64,000 bases of DNA, taken from Ponticoccus litoralis. Its GTDB lineage: Bacteria > Pseudomonadota > Alphaproteobacteria > Rhodobacterales > Rhodobacteraceae. Numbering within the stretch: position 1 is the stretch's first letter; every line of letters starts with the position of its first letter. This document shows positions 38,762 to 45,443 of this stretch, in pieces. The translations under genes and the position numbers were made by a program. Below the pieces are notes generated by a model. The model had not been told where the DNA came from. It saw only the letters and a program-made list of their open reading frames with translations, and did not search any database. Where the stretch lies: NCBI RefSeq assembly GCF_039769985.1, contig NZ_JBDNCH010000002.1, forward strand, positions 2,914,001-2,978,000. Direction: 5' to 3'.

Positions 38762-38819
38762 GGGCGCAAGGCCCTTCGAAGGGCCTTCGACAAGCGGCTT
38801 CGAAGCCGCTTCGCGCCCG
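38762..38819. repeat. Two tandem 20-bp perfect palindromes within an outer stem
   Basis: AAGGCCCTTCGAAGGGCCTT (38768-38787) and AAGCGGCTTCGAAGCCGCTT (38792-38811) are each perfectly self-complementary and both centre on TTCGAA. A GGGCGC/GCGCCC pair flanks them (about 38762-38767 and 38814-38819). They lie between the convergent ends of the CoA-binding gene and hisE, so a bidirectional terminator is one reading. Confidence 0.85.
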
Positions 38820-38821
38820 TC

Positions 38822-39133
38822 TCAGCCGCCGCGCGCCGCTTTCTCGGCCAGCCCGGACTGCGATTGCCGCGCCGCGAGCACGGCCATGACCTGCGCCACA
38901 GACACATCCCGGGCGCGCAGCATCACCAGCAGGTGAAAGAGCACATCGGCAGCTTCCGAGGCCAGCTTGTCGCGGTCCCCCTTCACGGCTTCGATGATCG
39001 CCTCCACCGCTTCCTCACCGAATTTCTCGGCGCATTTCTCGGGGCCCTTGGCCAGGAGCTTGGCGGTCCAGCTTTCGTCGGGAGAGGCCTTGGCGCGGCT
39101 GGCCACGATGGCTTCGAGGTCTTCCAGTGTCAT
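38822..39133 (-). CDS. hisE: Phosphoribosyl-ATP diphosphatase
   Basis: 103 residues. HisE hydrolyses PR-ATP to PR-AMP in the second step of histidine synthesis. The MazG-type metal-binding helix KCAEKFGEEAVEAIIEAV and EAADVLFHLLVML are clear. The ATG at 39133 gives MTLEDLEAIVASR, a usual start. It is the last gene of the his cluster, 125 bp after hisF. It is intact. Confidence 0.93.
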   Translation of the reverse strand: MTLEDLEAIVASRAKASPDESWTAKLLAKGPEKCAEKFGEEAVEAIIEAVKGDRDKLASEAADVLFHLLVMLRARDVSVAQVMAVLAARQSQSGLAEKAARGG

Positions 39134-39258
39134 GGCGGGGTCCTCAGGGGCGGCTGAAACGGGGCAGGGCCGGGTGGTGGGCCTGCGCCCGGACCCGCGA
39201 TGGCGTGGGGATGTCGTGGCAGGGGGCTGCGCGCCGGGCGCTGTAGGGGCCTTGCCGC

Positions 39259-40018
39259 TCACAGCCGCACGGGGATGCCGGCGGCGGCCATATGGGCCTT
39301 GGCCTCGGCCACGGTGAAGGTGCCGAAGTGGAAGATGCTGGCTGCCAGTACCGCCGAGGCATGGCCCTCGGTCACGCCCTCGACGAGGTGGTCCAGCGTG
39401 CCGACACCGCCCGATGCGATCACCGGGATCTCGACGGCATCCGCGATGGCGCGGGTCATGGGCAGGTTGAAGCCGGATTTGGTGCCGTCGCGGTCCATCG
39501 AGGTCAGCAGGATCTCTCCGGCGCCCTTGGCGGCGATCAGGCGGGCGAAGGCGACCGCGTCGATGCCCGTGGGCTTGCGGCACGCCGTGGGTGAAGAGCT
39601 CCCACTTGCCGGGGGCCACGGTCTTGGCGTCGATGGCGCAGACGATGCACTGGCTGCCGAACTGATCGGCGGCCTCGGCCACCACATCGGGGTTGGCCAC
39701 CGCTGCGGAGTTGAACGAGACCTTGTCGGCGCCCGCCAGCAGCAGCGCCCGCACATCCGCCACGGTGCGGACACCGCCGCCCACGGTCAGCGGGATATAG
39801 CACTGCTCGGCGGTGCGGCTGACCATGTCGAACATGGTGCCGCGGTTCTCGTGCGTGGCGTGGATGTCAAGGAAGCAGAGCTCGTCGGCACCGGCGGCGT
39901 CATAGGCACGGGCGGCGTCCACCGGGTCGCCTGCATCGCGCAGGTCGACGAAGTTGACGCCCTTCACGACGCGGCCATCGGCGACGTCAAGACAGGGAAT
40001 GATGCGGGTCTTCAGCAT
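39259..40018 (-). CDS. hisF: Imidazole glycerol phosphate synthase subunit HisF (one apparent 1-nt insertion)
   Basis: The cyclase half of IGP synthase, partner of HisH. It starts MLKTRIIPCLDVADGRVVKG with the catalytic Asp, has PLTVGGGVRTVADVRAL, and SMDRDGTKSG with the second catalytic Asp. The frame is broken at 39582 on the plus strand (extra A; minus strand GGCG then T then GCC). Without it the sequence reads ELFTHGGRKPTGIDAVAFA and gives 252 residues, the normal length. A hairpin cluster lies just upstream. Confidence 0.93.
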
Positions 40019-40084
40019 GGTCTTCCGGTAGCGCGAAACACCGCGCTTGGAAAGGTCAAAGCAGCGGGCTGCCGGGGGTGGGGC

Positions 40085-40132
40085 CGGTTTCTTGCAAAGA
40101 AACCGCCCCGAATTCCTTGGAGGAATTCGGGG
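40085..40132. repeat. Two adjacent perfect hairpins upstream of hisF
   Basis: The first has a 9-bp stem, CGGTTTCTT with AAGAAACCG, around a 3-base loop (40085-40105). The second has a 12-bp stem, CCCCGAATTCCT with AGGAATTCGGGG, around TGG (40106-40132). They abut without a gap, 67 bp before the hisF start. Confidence 0.85.
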
Positions 40133-40139
40133 CCTGCAC

Positions 40140-40174
40140 AAAAGCGCGCCGCCCCGGGGGAGGAGGCGGCGCGC
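40140..40174 (-). terminator. Rho-independent terminator after the DUF4168 gene
   Basis: On the minus strand a 10-bp stem, GCGCGCCGCC with GGCGGCGCGC, has an 11-base loop and is followed by TTTT. It sits 75 bp after the DUF4168 stop, so hisF probably needs its own promoter or read-through. Confidence 0.7.
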
Positions 40175-40248
40175 GGTCGGGCGGCCCCGGGGTCCGGCCC
40201 GTCAGCCGGGGAGGGGGCCGCCCGCGGGCGGGGCAAGCCTTGGGTAAG

Positions 40249-40689
40249 TCAGCCCTCGCCGTTGTCCTGTTTCTGCATGTGCTGCTGCATCATCGCGGTC
40301 AGGCGCTCGTTGACCTCGGAATCCGACTGCGAGGCGGCGCCGATGGCATTGTATTGCTCGACGTCGATGCCGTCGGTGGCATCGATGGCCGCGCGCATCT
40401 CGGTCAGGGCCTGCTCCTGTAGTTCCTTGACCGTCTCGCCGTCCTGCGCACCCTGGATCTGGGCGGCGAATTCCTGTCGGATCTCGGCAATTTCAGAGGC
40501 CGCCTCGACGAAGCTCTGCAGCTCTGCGTCGCTGAAGTCCACGGCTTCGGGCGTGGCGGCGGGAGCCTGTGCAGGGGCCGCTGCCGGGGCATCCTGCGCG
40601 GGGGCGGTCTGCGCCAGAACGGGGGCCAGCGGAGCGGCGGCCAGCGCGGCCAGAGTTGCGGTGCCGAGGAGGGTCTTGCGGATGGTCAT
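40249..40689 (-). CDS. DUF4168 domain-containing secreted protein
   Basis: 146 residues with a signal peptide (MTIRKTLLGTATLAALAAAP..., cleavage near VLAQ). An Ala/Pro/Gln-rich linker follows, then a helical DUF4168 domain (AVDFSDAELQSFVEAASEIA, LTEMRAAIDATDGID). The end is Gln/Met-rich (MMQQHMQKQDNGEG). The ATG at 40689 follows AAGGAAAAGGCAC. It separates hisA from hisF on the same strand. Its function is unknown; it is unlikely to act in histidine synthesis. Confidence 0.85.
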   Translation of the reverse strand: MTIRKTLLGTATLAALAAAPLAPVLAQTAPAQDAPAAAPAQAPAATPEAVDFSDAELQSFVEAASEIAEIRQEFAAQIQGAQDGETVKELQEQALTEMRAAIDATDGIDVEQYNAIGAASQSDSEVNERLTAMMQQHMQKQDNGEG

Positions 40690-41165
40690 GTGCCTTTTCC
40701 TTCCGTTGTTTCGGGCTGCGCCATGAGGGCGGCGCGGCCTTCGTCCAGAAAGGTGGCGCGCGGTCCGTCCGGCTTCAACCGGGGCGCGGCGGGGCGGCGG
40801 CGGCTTGCCGAAATGCCGTGGTTCGGCCTGCGGGGAATCGCGGACGGCGGGGTTTCGCCCTTGAAGACAGGCCACCGTGCCACCACGGCGGCGGTGACCG
40901 TACGGCGGCCAGCGCAAGGCGAGGCTGGGGGGCGGCAAGGCGGGCGCGGGCGGAAGGCTGACGCGCCGCGCGCCAGGATCGCGACATTGCTGTCCTGACG
41001 GGGTCAAGGCGCCTCGGGCCCTGGTGCGGCGTGCCGGTGCGTTCGGCTATCGAGTGCCGCAGGCGCCTTGGGCTGCGCCTGCGTCCGGGTGGCGGAGCCG
41101 GAAAGGTGGGTCGCCGGTCGGTTGGCGGCGGGGCGGTCCTGCGTCGGACCGCTGCGGCCCCTTTG
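40690..41165. other. Intergenic region of 476 bp between hisA and the DUF4168 gene, no gene seen
   Basis: Very GC-rich, with overlapping open frames on both strands that have no recognisable family and no good start sites. I see no tRNA and no strong hairpin with a T-run. The promoter of the DUF4168 gene should be in the first 100 bp (a T-rich CCTTTTCCTTCCGTTGTTT lies immediately upstream of its start). Confidence 0.5.
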
Positions 41166-41885
41166 TCAGGCGAGGGCCTTGAGGGCCGCTTTCAGGTCGA
41201 GCGCCCCGTCGTAAAGCGCCCGGCCCGAGATCGCGCCGTTCAGCGCGGCACCGCAGTCGCGCAGGGCGATCAGGTCTTTCAGCGAAGACACCCCGCCCGA
41301 GGCGATGACCGGGATCGTCACGGCACGGGCCAGGGCCGCGGTTGCCTGCACGTTGGGGCCCTGCATCGCGCCGTCGCGGTTGATATCGGTGTAGATGATG
41401 GCCGCGACGCCCGCGTCTTCGAAGGATCGCGCGAGGTCGGTTGCATCGACATCCGTGGTCTCGGCCCAGCCCTTGGTCGCGACCTTGCCGTCCCGCGCGT
41501 CGATGCCCACGGCGACCTGCCCCGGGAAGGCGGCGGCGGCCTCGCGCACGAGGGCGGGGTTCTCGACCGCCACGGTGCCGAGGATCACCCGGGAGAGACC
41601 CTTCGACAGCCACATCTCGATGGTCGCCATGTCGCGGATGCCGCCGCCCAGCTGGGCCGGGGTCTTGGTCTGCCTGAGGATCTCCTCGACCGCGGCGGCG
41701 TTCACCGGCTGCCCGGCAAAGGCGCCGTTCAGGTCGACAAGATGCAGCCACTCACAGCCCTGCGCCACGAACTCCAGCGCCTGGGCGGCCGGATCGTCGT
41801 TGAAGACGGTCGCCTTGTCCATATCGCCGCGCAGCAGGCGGACGGCCTTGCCGTCCTTCAGGTCGATAGCGGGGTAGAGGATCAT
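41166..41885 (-). CDS. hisA: 1-(5-phosphoribosyl)-5-[(5-phosphoribosylamino)methylideneamino]imidazole-4-carboxamide isomerase
   Basis: 239 residues, a (beta/alpha)8 barrel catalysing the Amadori rearrangement of ProFAR. It starts MILYPAIDLKDGKAVRLLRG with the first catalytic Asp, has LGGGIRDMATIEMWLSKG and VILGTVAVENP, and carries the second Asp in YTDINRDGAMQGPN. ISGRALYDG ends the barrel. It is intact. The start ATG 41885 removes an unrelated upstream extension. Confidence 0.95.
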   Translation of the reverse strand: MILYPAIDLKDGKAVRLLRGDMDKATVFNDDPAAQALEFVAQGCEWLHLVDLNGAFAGQPVNAAAVEEILRQTKTPAQLGGGIRDMATIEMWLSKGLSRVILGTVAVENPALVREAAAAFPGQVAVGIDARDGKVATKGWAETTDVDATDLARSFEDAGVAAIIYTDINRDGAMQGPNVQATAALARAVTIPVIASGGVSSLKDLIALRDCGAALNGAISGRALYDGALDLKAALKALA

Positions 41886-42020
41886 TTGTGCAGCCCTTCC
41901 AGAGTCTTGCGGCCCCTTAGTATGACGCCACGATACATGCAAGCGGACCCTGCGTCACGCTTGCCGTAAAGGCCGGGCGGGCGGCATCGTTTCGGTCATG
42001 TCACGACGGGAGGAGAGGAC

Positions 42021-42392
42021 ATGAGACTTCTGGCAATGGCGCTGGTGGCCGGTGCGGCGGCGGCGGACCCGGTGGAGGGGACCTGGAAGACGCAGCCCGA
42101 CGAGGGCGCCTATGCGCATGTGCGCATGGTGCCCTGCGGGGACAAGCTGTGCGGCGTGATCGTGCGGACCTTCAACGCCTCGGGCGAATACGAGTCGCCC
42201 AACAAGGGCAAGACGCTGGTCATCAACATGGCGCCGCAGGGCGGCGGCCAGTACCGGGGCAAGGTCTGGCGGCCGTCGAACAACAAGGTCTACACCGGCA
42301 AGATGGCCCTGAGCGGCAATGCCCTGACCCTGCAGGGCTGCGTGGCGGGCGGCCTGCTCTGTTCCAGCCAGACTTGGAGCCGGTTGAACTGA
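42021..42392 (+). CDS. DUF2147 domain-containing secreted protein
   Basis: 123 residues. A short signal peptide (MRLLAMALVAGAAA, cleavage near AAAD) is followed by the DUF2147 pattern: PVEGTWKTQPDEGAYAHV, CGDKLCGVIV, GGQYRGKVWRPSNNKVYTGK and NALTLQGCVAGGLLCSSQTW. The family resembles small beta-barrel lipocalin-like proteins. GGGAGGAGAGGAC precedes the ATG. It is transcribed against the his genes on both sides, splitting hisH from hisA. Confidence 0.88.
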   Translation: MRLLAMALVAGAAAADPVEGTWKTQPDEGAYAHVRMVPCGDKLCGVIVRTFNASGEYESPNKGKTLVINMAPQGGGQYRGKVWRPSNNKVYTGKMALSGNALTLQGCVAGGLLCSSQTWSRLN

Positions 42393-42519
42393 GCGGTTTC
42401 GCCCGGCCCCCGGCCGGGCGAAGGCCCGGGCGCGCGCCTCTTGCCTGCGGCGTGCCTGAGCCCTCGGGATCCCCCGGGGGCGCAGGCAGGGATCCGGCGC
42501 GTCTGCGGGGCGGTCGATC

Positions 42520-42543
42520 AGAGGTATTTGGGCCAAGAAGAAA
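42520..42543 (+). repeat. Dispersed intergenic repeat, short form
   Basis: Core AGAGGTATTTGGGCCAAGAA then GAAA, downstream of the DUF2147 gene and of hisH (convergent ends). No long hairpin modules accompany it. Confidence 0.65.
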
Positions 42544-42639
42544 CCCGAAGGGCGGGCGCCCGGCGGGCGTTTTTCTTGAGGGGTCCGGCAGAGAAGAAAG
42601 GCGGCGCGGGCGGCCTGAGCGCTGTTCGCGCCGGTTCTG

Positions 42640-43272
42640 TCAGGGGCGCCAGCGCAGGAAGTTGGCGATCATGCGCAGGCCTGCGGCGGCGCTCTTCTCG
42701 GGGTGGAACTGCAACCCGATGCAGTTGTCGCGGGCGACGATGGCGGTGATGTCGCCGGCATAGTCGACATGGGCCACGCGCTGGGTCGGGTCGATCATCC
42801 GCATCTGGTAGGAGTGCACGAAATAGGCGTGTTCGCCGGTTTCGAGGCCCGCCATCACCGGGTGCGGGCGTTCGATCACCAGATCGTTCCAGCCCATATG
42901 CGGGATCTTGAGCGCCGGATCGCCGGGCGTGATGCGGTCGACGGTGGCGTCGATCCAGCCGAGGCCTTCGGTCTCTTCGTATTCGAAGCCCCGCTGCGCC
43001 ATCAGCTGCATGCCGACGCAGATGCCGAGGACCGGGCGGCCCCGGTTCACCGCCTCGAGCATGGCGTCGAAGCAGCCCGAGGCGCGCAGGGCCGCCGCGC
43101 AGGAGGGGAAGGCCCCGTCGCCCGGCAGCACGATGTGATCGGCCTTTGCCACGACCTCGGGGTCGCCGGTCACCTGCACGGTGCCGGCGCCGACCTCTTG
43201 CGCCATCTTCTGGAAGGCTTTCTGGGCCGAGTGCAGGTTGCCGGTTTCGTAGTCGATGATCGCTGTCAGCAT
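42640..43272 (-). CDS. hisH: Imidazole glycerol phosphate synthase subunit HisH
   Basis: 210 residues, the class I glutaminase that feeds ammonia to HisF. The nucleophile Cys lies in VLGICVGMQLMAQRGFE. The catalytic His and Glu are in GLQFHPEKSAAAG. DYETGNLHSAQKAF and MGWNDLVIERPHPV are also typical. It is intact. It follows hisB after 3 bp, so the two are co-transcribed. Confidence 0.95.
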   Translation of the reverse strand: MLTAIIDYETGNLHSAQKAFQKMAQEVGAGTVQVTGDPEVVAKADHIVLPGDGAFPSCAAALRASGCFDAMLEAVNRGRPVLGICVGMQLMAQRGFEYEETEGLGWIDATVDRITPGDPALKIPHMGWNDLVIERPHPVMAGLETGEHAYFVHSYQMRMIDPTQRVAHVDYAGDITAIVARDNCIGLQFHPEKSAAAGLRMIANFLRWRP

Positions 43273-43275
43273 GGA

Positions 43276-43864
43276 TTAGAGCGCGCCCTTGGTGGAGGGG
43301 ATTTCGTCGCCTTTGCGGGGGTCGGCTTCCACCGCCTCGCGCAGCGCGCGGGCGACCGCCTTGAAGGCGGCCTCGGTGATGTGGTGGCTGTTGATCCCGT
43401 GCAGCGCGTCGACGTGCAGGGTGATGCCGCCGTGGGTCGAGAGCGCCTCGGAAGAACTCGCGCACCAGTTCGGTGTCGAAGGTGCCGATCTTGGGCGAGG
43501 GCAGGTCGAGGTTCCACACCAGGAAGGGCCGCCCCGAGAGGTCGAGCGCGGCGCGCACCAGCGCGTCGTCCATGGGCAGCAGGCAGGCGCCGTAGCGGCG
43601 GATGCCGCGCTTGTCGCCAAGCGCCTGGGCCAGGGCTTGTCCGATGGCGATGCCGGTGTCCTCGACCGTGTGGTGGTCGTCGACATGCAGGTCGCCCTCG
43701 GCCCGGATGTGCATGTCGATCAGCGCATGGCGCGACAGTTGATCGAGCATATGGTCGAAGAAGCCCACGCCGGTGTCGTTGTCATAAGTCCCGGACCCGT
43801 CGAGGTCGAGGGTGACGGTGATCGCGGTCTCGGCGGTCTTGCGGGTGATGGTGGCTTTGCGCAT
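43276..43864 (-). CDS. hisB: Imidazoleglycerol-phosphate dehydratase (one apparent 1-nt insertion)
   Basis: 195 residues after correction. HisB dehydrates IGP to imidazole acetol phosphate. The metal-binding motifs are DLHVDDHHTVEDTGIAIGQ and, in the second half, GINSHHITEAAFKAVARAL. The frame breaks at about 43450-43451 (plus strand CCTCG then an extra G). Removing it gives LVREFFEALSTHGGITLHV. This is the monofunctional form, not the HisB phosphatase fusion of enterics. The ATG at 43864 gives MRKATITRKTAETAI. Confidence 0.93.
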
Positions 43865-44063
43865 GTCGGATCGTCCTGCTGTATGCCGGGGCTTATAGGC
43901 GGGCCGGGCGCAGGGGGAAAGAGGGCAGGGGGAAAGAGCTGGGGCGCGTCGGGCGGGACAGGCGTTGCGCCGGGGGTGGTCGCCAGCGCGACGCGGCGTG
44001 CCGCCTTCGGCGCGGTTGGCGTTTTCGCTGTCGCTGCGATCCATCCGGATTAAGAAGGTGACA

Positions 44064-44138
44064 TGGAGCGGGCGAGGCGATTCGAACGCCCGACCCTAAC
44101 CTTGGCAAGGTTATGCTCTACCCCTGAGCTACGCCCGC
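44064..44138 (-). tRNA. tRNA-Gly(GCC), copy 1
   Basis: 75 nt including the encoded CCA. Cloverleaf parts: acceptor GCGGGCG/CGCCCGC with discriminator T, D arm GCTCAGGGGTAGAGC, anticodon loop TTGCCAA (GCC), and T arm with GTTCGAATC. It is identical to the copy at 44198-44272. Confidence 0.97.
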
Positions 44139-44197
44139 GCGCCATGTCATCTGTGGATCGTGACATCGGCTGTCTGCCGTGTCTTGATCCGGCCACT

Positions 44198-44272
44198 TGG
44201 AGCGGGCGAGGCGATTCGAACGCCCGACCCTAACCTTGGCAAGGTTATGCTCTACCCCTGAGCTACGCCCGC
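44198..44272 (-). tRNA. tRNA-Gly(GCC), copy 2
   Basis: Identical to the copy 59 bp to its left, also with encoded CCA, on the same strand. The upstream sequence differs from that before copy 1, so the pair is probably transcribed together from upstream of this copy. Confidence 0.97.
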
Positions 44273-44475
44273 GAACCAAATGGTGAAGGCGGATTTATAG
44301 CGAGGCTTCGGGGGGTGCAAGAGGAAATCCGGGGGCTGGCAGGTTTTTTCGTCGCTTTGTTTGCGAAGGGGGCTGCGACGGGCGTCGGGGCGCCTGCCCG
44401 ATGGCGCGGCGATGGGGGCAAAGGGGGTGAGGCGGCGGCCCCGGGGTCCGCTGCGGTCCCCGGTGGCAGGTGCGG

Positions 44476-45064
44476 TCACTGCCAGAGCTGCGGCACCGGG
44501 CGGGGCACCAGCGTCACGCCGATGCGGCTGCGTTGCGGCTCTTGCATGTCCTTCAGCAGGACGCGGGTGGTGAAATAGCCGTAGTAGCGGTACGTCGACG
44601 GCCTGCACCGCCCAGTCGTAGATCTGCGGGTAGACGAAGACGATCTCGTCGCGCAGGCGTTTGCCGGGGATGCGGCGCGGCCATGCCGCGAGTCGGGCGG
44701 TGAAGTGGTCGCCCCGGCGCCGGATGGTATCGACCCAGACGAATTCTATCGGTCGCTCGGCATCGGGCACCTTGACCGCGATGAGAAGCGCGAGCGAGGG
44801 CGAAAAGAACCCGTGGCGCTTTTCCGTGGCCGAAACCACGTTCGGCAGGGCGGCGCGGGCCTGCCGGTAGGCCTCGTTCATGCGTGGATCGGAGGAGCGG
44901 AAGCGCAGCACCGGCAGGTGGCGGATCGGGTGGTCGGAGATCGGGACCTCTTCGACCGGGCCTTCCTCGTCGAAGGGAATGACGGGGGCCTCCTGCGCCG
45001 GGACCGGCAGGATGCCGAGGGCCAGCAGAAGGGCGCCCAGCCCGATGAAACGGCGCAAGACCAT
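44476..45064 (-). CDS. DUF2314 domain-containing secreted protein (one apparent 1-nt insertion)
   Basis: 195 residues after correction. It has a signal peptide (LRRFIGLGALLLALGILPVP, cleavage after PAQ). The DUF2314 part contains EFVWVDTIRRRGDHFTARLA, RLRDEIVFVYPQIYDWAVQ and the final YYGYFTTRVLL. An extra base at 44592 (plus-strand A, minus-strand T after GACG) breaks the frame after QAVD. Without it the protein ends RPVPQLWQ at 44476. The ATG at 45064 sits before the signal peptide; an upstream in-frame ATG at 45091 is less likely. Its function is unknown. Confidence 0.83.
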
Positions 45065-45443
45065 CGCGGTGTCCTTCCCCCAAATCAACATGGAGAGGAT
45101 TCTACCCTATAAAGGTGAGGGCTGCGCCGCAACTTTCTGTTTCGCGACGGGAAACGGGGTTGTTCACAGGGGCGCGGGGAAGGGCGGCGCGCCGCGCGGC
45201 GGGGGCGGCCTTGACGGTGTTGCGGCGGGCCGTCCTGCGGGGCCGAGCCCATCCGGGGTGCCGACAGGCCGGTGTGATCGGGGGGGCGGACAGCGTTCCG
45301 GGGCGCATGCGCGGCTGCCATGGTCCCCGCTCGCGGCGCCGGGGGCTATCGCCTATCTCTGCGATCCGGCCTCGACCGATCCGGCGCGGCGGCCTGCGGC
45401 CCGCCCGAAGGCGGGCCCTGTGTCAGGCTCCGGGTCTTCTGCG
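45065..45443. other. Intergenic region of 379 bp, no gene seen
   Basis: Between the DUF2314 start and the 3' end of pyc. The first 60 bp are T/A-rich (TTCTACCCTATAAAGG), a likely promoter for the leftward gene. The rest is extremely GC-rich with no recognisable frame. I see no clear terminator with a T-run for pyc. Confidence 0.5.

Noticed and set aside
44064..44272. Tandem tRNA-Gly copies as attachment sites flanking a mobile element
   Set aside because: Only 59 bp separate them and both are full length; there is no room for an element.
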